NCBI RefSeq assembly: GCF_035046505.1
Contig: NC_089824.1
Location: 222,898,596 to 222,962,595 of the forward strand
Direction of reading: 5' to 3'
From: Tiliqua scincoides
Lineage: Eukaryota; Chordata; Lepidosauria; Squamata; Scincidae
DNA: 64,000 nucleotides
Of this stretch, positions 53,573-64,000 are shown in pieces. The number at the start of each line of letters is the position of its first letter. Within the stretch, counting starts at the first letter, position 1. Under the pieces are notes generated by a model. The model ran no database searches, was not told the origin of the DNA, and was given only the letters and a program-made list of their open reading frames with translations. A program made the position numbers and the translations under genes.

Positions 53573-55258
53573 TATGGCCAACCCAAAGAATAGACTTGGC
53601 TTTAATCACTTTAGCTAAGTAAATGAGGAGAGCAGGTGGTTCTATCATGTCCATGGAACCAGAGTGAGGGGTTTGTAGACCAATCCTTGGAAGGAGAATG
53701 TGGGCATTAACAAACAGGTCTCAAAATTATTCACCTGTGAATTGTTGGAGGGTGTGTTAATTAATGACATAAAAAAAACAACATTTGAGGAACCACCTGT
53801 GGGAGGGGAGTCAGCTTTTAATTTCTAATGCACATTCAACAATCACCTTCAATCCCTCCAGTAGGTCCTTGTTTGAGATTGGCTGTGCAGGTGTGGAGCT
53901 GTGGTTGACTCACCTTATTTTCTCTTCTAATGGTACCCCACATCTCCTGCCTTAGTCTCTTTGCCTCAGGATAGAACTTCCTCTGGCCAGGTCCCAGGAT
54001 ATTACAGCCAAAAGCCCCCCTGTTCCCCCCCCCCAAAAAAAAACCTTTCATTTTCGATGATGGCCACTACCCAGGATGGCTTTCAAAGGAGACTGGGCAG
54101 TTTCATGGAAGAGGAGAGATTCATCAATGGCTACCAGTCGCAATGACTACATGCTACCTTCAGGTTTGGGAGAGTCTCCCTCTGAATCCCAGTTACAGGA
54201 GAGCAGTGGGGGGAGAGGGTCTCCTGCTTGCAGTGCCCCCGTTCTGCTGCTGCCCGCTTTCTCCATTCAAACCCCTGCTCTATTCCTCCTGCCAGGTTGG
54301 GGGGGGGCAGTTTTCCTTTGCACTTGCAAAGCCTTCAGAGCTGCTTCTCCAGAAAGGGGTTGGTTCATCAAAGATCTTGCAAAGGTCACTGGTGTGGCTG
54401 TGTGCCTGGGAGGGGGAAGCAATGAGGCAGAAGCATCCCATTACCAGCCCAGCTAGCAGGGCTGGTAACCAAACCGATGACCTTTATCAGTGGCTTGCTT
54501 ACCTTGGCTCCGGGCTCATTCTGTGGCTCTGGCTCAAAGCCTGGAGCAGATCAAAGCCCCTGATAACATGATCCTGCCTGGTTACCTTACCACCTCACAG
54601 CCCATTGTGCGTCTTGCTCTCCTTTCCTTTCCTGGAGAGAAAAAAAAAAGCCCACTGAGCTTTTGAGGTTACAGCAGCTCAGTTGTTGCAGCTTTGAGAG
54701 TCATGATGCAGCTGGGACAATGGCCTTGTTAATATGGTCTTGTCGCCCAAGTGGAGCCTTGCTGAGCTTGTTTGCCTGCTGTATAATCTCTTCTTCCAAG
54801 CCTGAAAGCCTCTGACACAAGCTAATCCTTTGGGCCCCACCAGAAATCTGAACAAGGTATTAACCTCAAGAAGGAGGGTGTCACCACACTCTCCAAGGAG
54901 TTCCTGCACTGGGCCTTGGAATGAGGAGGAGGGAAAACCCTGAGTGAGGGGAGAAGGTATGCCTAGGTGGGCATACCATCCCTAGAGGAGAAACTGCCAC
55001 CAGGCCAGATGGAACTAGCAAGTTGGCTCACTGATCTTGCTTTCACTCTGTCTTTAAGGACAGCCTGGCAGACAGAAACGATGGCAGCGATTTGCCCATT
55101 GCTTCATCTGCAGGCCTGGGGAAAAAAATCTGCTTCATTTCTGCCTCTTTGGCTGCTGGTAAAAGCTGCTAAAAGCATTTGGTGTGCGAAACGAAAGTCA
55201 AGGTGGTGATTCGAGCCACCGCCTGCCAGGCCCCCTTATCTGCTCTGTCGAACAGAAG
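53573..55258. other. Intergenic, nothing recognised
   Basis: No domain, no clear repeat ends. A poly-C/poly-A junction near 54027-54045 is the only low-complexity feature. Confidence 0.45.
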
Positions 55259-55404
55259 TACATAAGAACATAAGAACAGCCCCACTGGATCAGGCCATAG
55301 GCCCATCTAGTCCAGCTTCCTGTATCTCACAGCGGCCCACCAAATGCCCCAGGGAGCACACCAGATAACAAGAGACCTGCAAGGCTTCCTGGGAATTGTA
55401 GTTA
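55259..55404 (-). mobile_element. CR1 3' UTR fragment (first of two adjacent)
   Basis: Begins gtacataagaacataag and stops after caagagacctgc. Another CR1 copy starts 20 bases later at 55405. Confidence 0.86.
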
Positions 55405-56664
55405 AGAACATAAGAGCAGCCCCACTGGATCAGGCCATAGGCCCATCAAGTCCAGCTTCCTGTATCTCACAGCGGCCCACCAAATGCCCCAGGGAGCACA
55501 CCAGATAACAAGAGACCTCATCCTGGTGCCCTCCCTTGCATCTGGCATTCTGACATAGCCCATTTCTAAAATCAGGAGGCTGCACATGCACATCATGGCT
55601 TGTACCCCGTAATGGATTTTTCCTCCAGAAACTTGTCCAATCCCCTTTTTAAAGGCGTCCAGGCCAGATGCCATCACCACATCCTGTGGCAAAGAGTTCC
55701 ACAGACCGACCACACGCTGAGTAAAGAAATATTTTCTTTTGTCTGTTCTAACCCTCCCAACACTCAATTTTAGTGGATGTCCCCTGGTTCTGGTGTTATG
55801 TGAGAGTGTAAAGAGCATCTCCCTATCCACTCTGTCCATCCCCTGCATAATTTTGTATATCTCAATCGTGTCCCCCCTCAGGCATCTCTTTTCTAGGCTG
55901 AAGAGGCCCAAACGCCGCAGCCTTTCCTCATAAGGAAGGTGCCCCAGGCCCCGTAATCATTTTAGTCACTCTCTTTTGCACCTTTTCCATTTCCACCATG
56001 CCCTTTTTGAGATGCAGCGACCAGAACTGGACACAATACTCCAGGTGTGGCCTTACCACAGATTTGTACAACGGCATTATAATATTAGCAGTTTTGTTCT
56101 CATTACCCTTCCTAATGATCCCAAGCATAGAATTGGCCTTCTTCACTGCCGCCACACATTGGGTCGACACTTTCATCGACCTGTCCACCACCACCCCAAG
56201 ATCTCTCTCCTGATCTGTCACAGACAGCTCAGAACCCATCAGCCTATATGTTAAGTTTTGATCTTCTGCCCCAATGTGCATGACTTTACACTTACTGACA
56301 TTGAAGCGCATCTGCCATTTTGCTGCCCATTCTGCCAGTCTGGAGAGATCCTTCTGGAGCTCCTCACAATCACTTCTGGTCTTCACCACTCTGAAAAGTT
56401 TGGTGTCATCTGCAAACTTAGCCACCTCACTGCTCACCCGTCTCCAGGTCATTTATGAAGAGGTTGAAAAGCACCGGTCCCAGGACAGATCCTTGGGGCA
56501 CACTGCTTTTCATCTCTCTCCATTGTGAAAATTGCCCATTGACACCCACTCTCTGCTTCCTGGCCTTCATCCAGGTCTCAATCCACGAGAGGACCTGTCC
56601 TCTAATTCCCTGACTGTGGAGTCTTTTCAGTAGCCTTTGGTGAGGGACCATGTTGAACGCCTTC
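55405..56664 (-). mobile_element. CR1 fragment with most of the C-terminal reverse-transcriptase region
   Basis: Tail at aagaacataagagcagcc; minus-strand coding includes FSLEKRCLRGDTIEIYKIMQ, FADDTKLFRVVKTRSDCEEL and [19 protein letters not shown]. The FADD box is intact, but the frame is broken near 56440 by a small deletion, and the copy is 5'-truncated at about 56664. Confidence 0.9.
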
Positions 56665-56899
56665 TGATGGATGCAGTGCAGGACATCAGTCCAGGGTGGA
56701 AGACCAACAAGTGCAGCAGCCCCGTCAGGAGGACCTGACGCATGAGCCTGTCCCGCCTCCTTCTGGGTTTTGAGGATCTCAGTGTAGAGCAGCCAGAGAG
56801 ATTGTCAGGGGCAAGGTGCTCATCATCATTGTGAACAACACAGCAGCTCCTCCAGCCACCTGCAGAGGTTCCAAGTCTTTTAATGTCAGACGTTGCAGA

Positions 56900-57450
56900 G
56901 GGTGCTGGGGCAAAGCTTGTACTCCAACACTGAAAGGGATCTTGGGGTCCCCCTAGGACTACTGCTGCCCCAAACAGCCACTTTGAGGTTTTTAAAAAGT
57001 CTCACTATCAGCACTGGGGTGCTGGGGGGTGCAAGGCCCTGTACTGCAGACCTCAGGGTATCACCACCTGCCCCCCCCCCGATGGTGCACTGGACACTAC
57101 CAACACAACTGCCACAAGGCAGGTACTTCTGGCAGCAGTAAGTCCCAATAAGATGGGCCCTTAGTAAATTCCATTTGGATGGAGCTTACATACCCTTGAA
57201 CCAGAAGAGTGAGGCAGCTGCAAAAAAAAAATCAGTGCTGGGCTGTGTTAGCACAGGCATTGCAAGAAGTAATAATTCCACTCTATGCAATCAGACCTCA
57301 CTTGTAATCCTGCATCCAGTTTTGGGCACTATGTTTTAGGAGGTACATTGATAAGCTGGAGCAAGTTCAAAGAAGGGGAACCAGGATGGTGAGAGGTCTA
57401 GAAACCAAGTCCTATGAAGAACAGTGAAAAGAGTTTGATAGGTAGGGATA
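56900..57450 (+). mobile_element. Older CR1-like fragment
   Basis: Contains gaaagggatcttggggtccc and, further on, atccagttttgggcactatg and ttgataagctggagcaagtt, recognisable as the RDLGV to LEYA-Q-W-P to L-KVQ region of CR1. It is too decayed for an open frame. Plus strand. Confidence 0.6.
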
Positions 57451-59214
57451 GCCCTTCCATGAGGCCAGGTGACACAGGTTGTTTCAGTGGTAGATTGCAG
57501 GGAGGCAAGACTGCAGCTGATGTAGGGTGCTCCTCACCCTGAGTCTACTGCTGCTTCCCTCGCTCCAGCCCACCATGGACACAAGCCTCATCAATCTCCT
57601 GACTGATTGTGAGCAGTGAAAAAAAGTGAGGAGAAAGTAGGTCAACCTCCTCCTGACTGTGCTCTTTGCATGGTTCCTTCCAATATGGATAGGTGGGACC
57701 TAGTGTGATTTACAGAGGAAGCAGAAACTAAGGAGCTCCTTCATTTGCACAGTCCCTTTGAATAAGACTGGAAGCCTGGCACATCTGCATCTGAAGAAAC
57801 TAGGATGGGAGCAGAGCAAGGGACTTTTAGGGAAAAAGTGCAGAGGCAGCATCAGTGGATCAAATGTTGCATGGGAATTCTATGATTCTGTGCCTAGAGT
57901 AGCATTAAAAAGGAACTTTGCATTCTAGTTTATTTTACTTGGCCTTGTTATATACAGCACCTCACATACTGCAAGAAAAGTTTTGGACACATTTGGTAGG
58001 TCCTGAGAGTAAATAAATACATATATTAGATTATACGTTCAAAATTTATCCACATCAGGTGCAGATGCAAGCATCAGAAATGTTTGTTTCCCATGTTTTA
58101 GCTGGTCCTTGTCACTGGGGCAAACCCAAGACCCTCCATCACTCCCCTTCTTTCTGACCTCATGGCACATTTCTGCACAGGGGCGGAATGACCAGCATGC
58201 TTCTGGAGGTGACTGTGGCTCCTTTTTTCAGCCTCAGACCTTCCAGATCCAACACTTAACAGAAAGTGTTGTATATCAGCAACTTGTGTGTGTGTCTATA
58301 GGGATATTTCTTGATTTGCTGCATAAATGAAAGAAATTGAATTAACACAAAATATACTAAATGCTGAATGTCAAATACAGACTGCAGCATGTCAAACCTG
58401 GTAAAGTGTTGAATGCTTTAGTTCTTATGAACTTTTTCATCAAGCAAAAAAAGATTAGATGGTTCTGGCTTGAAAGCTAAAGCAGATTCTCCAGGATCAG
58501 AGACAGATGCCCTCTGGGTACTATTTGATGGGGAGTATACAGCAAAGGCCAGCCCTCAGCTTTTTGGGCTACTTGTGAGTTTCCCTGAGGCACCTGGCTG
58601 TCCAGTGTGCTACTGATCCAACATGCTGATCCAGATGGATGGAGGTCTGGCCCATGAAGGCACCTCTTAAGTTCAAGTTTGAATATTGGGGTGGCGTGGC
58701 AATGGTGATGCTGCTCCTGAAATGCCTGCAGATCCCAGGAGGACTACCACAGTGACCCCCATGGCAATGGACTGCTACATTGGCCCCCTTTTTCAGAGCC
58801 ATGTTGCACTGTGGGTCACACATAGGCCAGGGCTATTGTTCCCCAGCACTATACTTGCACTATACTATACAGCACTATACTCCCCAATGCTTGACCCCAT
58901 GAGCTTATGCAAGAACCATCACCTTTTCCCTTCAGATCCCCCTCAGTAGCCAGGCAGGCAGCTGACTATTTTCCTGGGGTTGCACCAGTCTCCCCAGCCA
59001 TACTTGTCTGGCATCAACTATTTCACCCTTTCGGTACCAAGCAAAGTTCATTCTCCCAGCTTTAAATGGGCCTTTATCTGCTACTTTCACCAGTCATTAA
59101 TTTTATGTTTGCTACACTTTATCTGCTGCTCCAAACTGTTGAACACAGGAGGCTGCCACTGCTCCATCCAGTCCAGTATGGTCTACTACTCTCATTGGCA
59201 GCAGCTCCTTAGAG
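57451..59214. other. Intergenic, nothing recognised
   Basis: AT-rich in its centre. Short open frames on both strands have no recognisable domain. Confidence 0.45.
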
Positions 59215-59479
59215 CAGTGGTTTAGCTAGAGGGGGTGCGAAGCACTAAGTTTTGCAGGGAGCCTGACTGCAGCATGCAAGCAGCCCCTCCCCTTCCCCTT
59301 CAGAGCCATTCTGGGTTCGGTGAGCAAAACAGAGGCGAATGCAGGAAGGCAGAGAGGCGAATGACTCTGTTTTGATCTGGCAATTCAGAATGGCTCCATT
59401 CTGGGAGGGGCTGCTTGCACGCTACAGTCAGGCTCCCTGCAAAACTTAGTGCTTTGCACCCCCTCTAGCTATGCCAGTG
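59215..59479. mobile_element. Foldback hAT-type MITE, second copy
   Basis: Ends cagtggtttagctagagggg and ccctctagctatgccagtg, with arms extending inward through ctccctgcaaaacttagtgc. No clear 8-bp duplication is seen; the right end runs straight into a different element beginning about 59475. Confidence 0.82.
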
Positions 59480-59666
59480 GCATCACAAGGGGTGCAGGGT
59501 GCAGGCCACACCGGGGACGTGCATGAGGTGGGGTGACACCACTACTGGCCAAATTGTTAAAATAGCGGTTTTTAGGAACAATGCCATCATGTTATATATC
59601 ATTCGATGTGTAATTTACAGCAGAATGCAATGAAATAAACCACATTGAAATATCTCTATTCTGTCA
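59480..59666. mobile_element. hAT-like repeat, left part, split by CR1
   Basis: ggcatcacaaggggtgcagg, ggtgacaccactactggcca, caatgccatcatgttatata, cagaatgcaatgaaataaac parallels 63540-63680 block for block. It continues after the CR1 at 60263-60300. Confidence 0.65.
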
Positions 59667-60262
59667 AGAACATAAGAACATAAGAACAGCCCCACTGGAT
59701 CAGGCCATAGGCCCATCTAGTCCAGCTTCCTGTATCTCACAGCGGCCCACCAAATGCCCCAGGGAGCACACCAGATAACAAGAGACCTTATCCTGGTGCC
59801 CTCCCTTGCATCTGGCATTCTGACACAGCCCATTTCTAAAATCAGGAGGTTGCGCATACACATCATGGCTTGTAACCTGTAATGGACTTTTCCTCCAGAA
59901 ACTTGTCCAGTCCCCTTTTAAAGGCGTCCAGGCCTGATGCCGTCACCACATCCTGCGGCAAGGAGTTCCACAGACCGACCACACGCTGAGTAAAGAAATA
60001 TTTTCTTTTGTCTGTTCTAACTCTCCCAACACACAATTTTAGTGGATGTCCCCTGGGTCTGGTGTTATGTGAGAGTGTAAAGAGCATCTCCCTATGCACT
60101 CTGTCCATCCCCTGCATAATTTTGTATGTCTCAATCATGTCCCCCCTCAGGCGCCTCTTTTCTAGGCTGAAGAGGCCCAAACGCCGTAGCCTTCCCTCAT
60201 AAGGAAGGTGCCCCAGCCCCGTAATCATCTTAGTCGCTCTCTTTTGCACCTTTTCCATTTCC
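59667..60262 (-). mobile_element. CR1 3' fragment nested in a hAT-like repeat
   Basis: Starts caagaacataagaacataag, ends ttttccatttccaattc. Coding on the minus strand includes [20 protein letters not shown] and [20 protein letters not shown]. The flanks (tctctattctgt left, atttatagccaaaaaaac right) match consecutive parts of the element at 63496, so the CR1 interrupted a related copy. Confidence 0.88.
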
Positions 60263-60354
60263 AATTCAAAATTTATAGCCAAAAAAACATGCAGCAGCAG
60301 GGAAATGATGCCTTGCCATGCGCACTGCTTGGGAGAAGGTCCATCACGGGGGTA

Positions 60355-60545
60355 ACGCATTTGGTGACACAAATCTTAGTGGTACCACTGAGCTGTGCTG
60401 CTACCCCAGAGTCTCAGGCCAGAGTTGATCCCTTCCCCCTCACTTGCTACCCAACATTCTTTTTACCTGGAGATACTGCCAGGGGTAGAACCTGCAACCA
60501 GTTGCATGCAAAGCAAGTGCTCTGCTACTGACCCATGGCCCCTAA
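60355..60545 (-). mobile_element. tRNA-derived SINE, minus strand
   Basis: In reverse it reads gtcagtagcagagcacttgc, tttgcatgcaac, ggttctacccctggc: a tRNA-like head with a decayed box B, then a body with gcctgagactctggggtagc. Same family as the copy at 38205. Confidence 0.6.
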
Positions 60546-61266
60546 TTAGATTAATTGATTATCTATAGCTAATTGTATTTATTGCATTTTGTAACACTGT
60601 AAGGCACTTTGAAGCCATTTTATGTGAAAAATTGGGTAGGAAATGTATAAATGCCATTACATTAGAGAACAAGCTCATAAATCAGGACTGGTGCAAGCAA
60701 GCCCAGAATGCTCATGCAGTGGCTGAAGGAAGTTTCTAGCATATGATGCAAGGCCTTGATTTTTCCTGGGTGAGAAGAAGGGTTGGCTGTACCCCTGGAG
60801 AATTGGCACAACAATCATGGGATGCATCAAGTGAACCTTCCCAGATGTTCCGCACACATTGTTCAACAATTTACCCAGCTTTTCAAATTTCTAAGGAAAT
60901 ATTTGCACTGGAAGTAATCACAAACCACTTGCTATTTTACACCCAAGCAAACACACTGGGTTTTCCACAAACAGGTTCTTTTCCTCATTCCTGACACCGA
61001 TTTTTGGTATATAAGGATCACCTTCTGAAGGTCTGCAGCATCTTCCTCGGTGAAGGACGGTGACACCAGAGGGGACCATTGTGAGACCAGAAGGCAAGCC
61101 AGGTTTGGACCCAAATGTTTGTTTCTTCAAACTAACCATCCAGTTTGATTTTAGGGGCTTGAGCTATGCCACAAGTGATGGCATCTCAAATTCATTTTGT
61201 TTCATTTTTAAGTAAGCGAAAATGTTGTGCATAATGTGTTGTTGGATGTTGAACCAAACTGAGAGC

Positions 61267-61406
61267 CCGGGTCTATCCGACTTTCCAGCTCTGATGCAGC
61301 AGTACCGATGTGGCAGTCAAGGAGGCCTCCTCAAGTTAAGATAACATTTGCCTTGGGGCTGCATTGAGGCTGCATCGACACTGGAAACTTGGATAGAATT
61401 GGGCTC
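61267..61406. mobile_element. Foldback MITE, second copy of the gggcccaatcctatcc family
   Basis: Ends gagcccgggtctatccgact and cttggatagaattgggctc; internal aaggaggcctcctcaagtt and ttggggctgcattgaggctg. A part of the same family lies at 36820-36905 (gggaacatttgttcccttac, gggaagttggatagggctgg). Confidence 0.68.
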
Positions 61407-61904
61407 TGAATGCGGTTCAGTTCCGCTCCCAGTGAAGTAGGTCACTGGCAGAAGATCTCAGGGCCAACAGATAGCAGGCCTGAGAAGATCTCTGCAATGT
61501 CACACGCAGACCTTTGAGTGTTCCTTTTTTCACAGCCCCATCACGTTACAGAGAGAGGTACTTGACTAACACAGTTCTATTAGGGAAAGCCGCATCAGTC
61601 TGTTTTGAAACCTGAAGGTTCCCACTGCCATGTTGAAGGAGAAGCCAGCTCCCCTTAGTACTGCAGGAGCGACTGCGGTCTTTGTTTATAGCTGGGGGAG
61701 CTGAGCCATCTCTCCTCCCTACAAGGCCCTGGCATGGATAGGAATTGGGGTACCCTAATTGGGGCAGGCAGTAGGACCCTGGCTTCCTATAGGTCTTCCC
61801 TTGTGGTTCCTCGTCCATTGGGAATACCACATAAACCCAGGCACACTATCCCTATATCTTCACGGCCACTCATTTTTATTCCTTCAGTTTTATATTTCAT
61901 ATAA

Positions 61905-62300
61905 ACAGGATTGGACAGATTTCTGGAGGAAAAGTCCATCACCGGTTACAAGCCATGATGGGTGTGAACAGTCTGAGATTAGCTGGTTGCTCACTGTGAG
62001 GTCTGGGTAGGAATTTTTTTTCTGTTGTCCGAATTGGACGGCAGTTTTTTTGCCTACCCCAAACGCGCAAGGGAGGGAAGGTATATTCAGTAGGTTTCAT
62101 GCATTAAAAATTGGTCACTTTGTTTAACAAAGTAGCACATGTTCAACCCAATTGCAATCTGCTGTCTTTGCTGGGGGGTGTGAGTGTAAATAGAATGCTA
62201 GATGCAGGGAGGTGGCAGCGAGATGCAAGTATCCTGTGGTCTTGGGTGCTCCCTGAGGCATCTGGTGGGTCGCTGTGAGATCCAGGAGGCTGGACTAGAT
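61905..62300 (+). mobile_element. CR1 3' fragment
   Basis: ggattggacagatttctggag and tccatcaccggttacaagcc (FLEEKSITGYKP end of CR1) followed by a rearranged 3' UTR with gctggactagatgg near 62295. The octamer tail is missing. Confidence 0.75.
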
Positions 62301-62633
62301 GGGTCCCTCCCACTGCAGGGTGCAGCATGCGTCCCATTGGTCGCAGCATGTGTCCCCGCCATGGGGGGTGGGTGGGTTGGAGTTGGGCTCAAACTTCCTC
62401 TGTACACAATCATTGATTTCAGTGTTTACTAATCTCAGGCCCAATCTGTGTTGGAAAAAGTAGTATGAGAACATGAGTAGAACATCTCCTGAGCTGTCTG
62501 TGCTGATCTTTCCTGGACAGGATGTTGCCTCTTTGAATTGCTCCTCTCTCTTTCGGGCTCTTTCACAGCACGGCCTCCTTCTCTGACAGTTCCATGTTCA
62601 CTGCAACCTATTTTGACAGGTGTCAACCTCAAG

Positions 62634-62745
62634 ATGCTCAAAGCTTGGACCATTCTGGTCCTTTGTGGCCTCCTGCCCTGCTCCCACGGTGTGGCTGAAA
62701 ATGTCCTTTCAGTGGCTCAACTGGATAAAGCTGTCCTGGAGAATA
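62634..62745 (+). CDS. BPIFB3: First coding exon of a third BPIFB gene, probably BPIFB3
   Basis: ATG in context ctcaagATGc, preceded by a good acceptor (ctattttgacag ending 62620) that may start a 5' UTR-containing exon. Encodes MLKAWTILVLCGLLPCSHG, a signal peptide, then VAENVLSVAQLDKAVLEN. Donor gtgagt at 62746 in phase 1, the same phase and almost the same length as BPIFB6 exon 1. The pattern of signal peptide followed by a V-L-x-V-x-x-x-x-L helix is the usual start of BPIFB proteins. The symbol rests on gene order (BPIFB2-BPIFB6-BPIFB3 in mammals); BPIFB4 is the alternative. No further exon was recognised before the window ends. Confidence 0.68.
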
Positions 62746-63495
62746 GTGAGTTCCATATCTCTATCATCTTGTGTCTGAACAAGCTGAGAAACAACAAAGA
62801 GCAGATCACTGCTATTTTCTGAATGCTCAAATGATCATTTCTGGAGAATCAGGAATATTTCTCCTCCAAACATGACAGAGTGTGTACAGTGGTGTATGTG
62901 TGCATGAGCAGTGCATGCCCTCCCCAATGTGAAAGCACAGTCCTTGAGATCCAGATCCTGGGGGAGGGTGACCTGAGGGGTGGTTCAGGCCTTGGAGGGA
63001 GGTGGGGACAGTGGCAGAGGCTGGCATTGAATCTTATCCCCCCTTCCAAGCCTCGGAGCCTGACACTGGTTTCCTTGGTTCTGCACCAGCTAAATAGCTG
63101 GCACAGCTTCAAGAAGACCCATCAGGCCACGGGGATAGGATTGGGCCCTTAGACTGTGCCATGTCAGGCTCATGTGTCAGGCAGGGCAGCTGCCAGGGAG
63201 AGGATTGGGCCCTTAGACTATCTCCAAACATCCATGTCTTTCAAATATCTTTTCTATCAGATGTTCAAGTTTATCAACACCATTGGGAGAGTTTGTGATT
63301 TAAAAAAAAAAAAGGAACCATGAGTGTTGATATTTTCAGAATTCTAGCAAGATGCTTCAAAGATGCCCCAGCCCCAGGCTCATATAGCAGAAGAATCAAG
63401 TGGAGGACAAGCAGAGAGAAGGCAGGGGCATGTTTACTCAAGTGGCTGTGATGGAAACCTTTCCTGATGGTGATGAAATGCTAAGACTGCACTCA
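62746..63495 (+). other. Intron 1 of the third BPIFB gene (start)
   Basis: Includes a GC-rich foldback scrap at 63010-63150 (gttctgcaccagctaaatag, gggataggattgggccctta). No second exon recognised. Confidence 0.5.
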
Positions 63496-64000
63496 GTGGC
63501 GTAGCTAGTGAGGGGCAGGGGGCAGTCTGCCTTAGGTACCAGGCTGGGGGGCGGATGACACCACAAGTGACCAAAATCACTAAAATCACAGTGGTTAGGA
63601 ATAATACCATCATGCTATATACTGTTGGATGCAGAATTTACATCAGAATGCAATGAAAAAAAAAAAAAAACCAGAGTGAAATATCTCCAGTCTATCAAAA
63701 GGTATGGCCAAAAAAACAAAAATGCATGGAGCCCTATGGAAAGTGAAACCAAGCCATATTACGTGTTTACTCGTGAGTAGGAGAACTTGCCTTAGTCCAT
63801 AGGAAAAGGCAGACCTAGAGGAATCCAGCAACACAGAATGTTCCCTATCCAATAAATGCAGCCCCCCAAAAGCACCTGAGAAGGAAGACCCTCCTTCCAA
63901 GCTGATATTGAACCCTATGGAAAGCTAAACTAAGCCACATGGTCATGTTTACTCACGAATAAGTAAACATGCCTTGGCTTGTGGTCAGGTCAGGCAAAGG
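63496..64000. mobile_element. hAT-like non-autonomous repeat, runs off window
   Basis: Begins cagtggcgtagctagtgagg, the hAT-type end used by the other MITEs here, then ggatgacaccacaagtgacc, ataccatcatgctatatact, and later tgtttactcgtgagtagg and tgtttactcacgaataag. No transposase frame is seen; the right end is outside the window. Confidence 0.6.

Noticed and set aside
1-64000. LTR elements, endogenous retroviruses, Polintons or CRISPR arrays
   Set aside because: No long terminal repeats, gag/env/capsid-like frames or regularly spaced repeats were recognised. A search with profile libraries would be needed to exclude very old copies.

Overview
This window looks like nuclear DNA from a non-avian reptile, most likely a squamate (lizard or snake). 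The reasons are spliced vertebrate genes, long repeat-filled introns, and a repeat mix of CR1 LINEs with an 8-bp TTCTTATG-type 3' repeat, L1 and L2-like LINEs, 5S-rRNA-derived and tRNA-derived SINEs, and many short foldback DNA transposons. The species call is an inference from repeat content. No searches were run, and comparisons with human proteins are from memory.

The host genes are three consecutive members of the BPI/LBP/PLUNC (BPIF) family, all on the + strand. (1) BPIFB2 at about 363-10883 lacks its 5' exons, which lie before the window. Twelve coding exons join in one open frame of 355 codons plus stop. (2) BPIFB6 at 27124-47300 has fourteen coding exons from signal peptide to stop, and a poly(A) signal at 47585. 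(3) The first coding exon of a third BPIFB gene lies at 62634-62745. From gene order it is probably BPIFB3; the rest lies beyond the window. The order BPIFB2-BPIFB6-BPIFB3 matches the mammalian cluster as I recall it, so this is a conserved amniote locus. The products are expected to be secretory-pathway proteins with the BPI lipid-binding fold, but nothing here shows co-regulation.

Region by region: 1-10883 is BPIFB2 and its introns, with a hAT-type foldback element at 2445-2651 and a dimeric 5S SINE at 5273-5577. The stretch 10884-27123 is intergenic and consists of nested LINEs: an L1 carrying an opposite-strand LINE fragment beside a truncated CR1 (12785-16916), and a CR1 with a 2-kb open reverse-transcriptase frame inside a second LINE (19313-22010). 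A hAT element with a perfect 8-bp target duplication sits inside another CR1 (22506-23365). The BPIFB6 introns (27251-47270) hold a 352-bp hairpin element 22 bp from a splice donor, a 5S SINE locus, Harbinger-like mini-elements with 3-bp duplications, CR1 fragments and a tRNA-derived SINE. The stretch 47301-62633 is intergenic, with L2-like, CR1, hAT and MITE copies.

I found no new gene system. The most useful points are the BPIFB6 exon-9 phase conflict, the 5S SINE dimer that shares its tail with a LINE present in the same window, and several insertions whose target-site duplications can be read directly.
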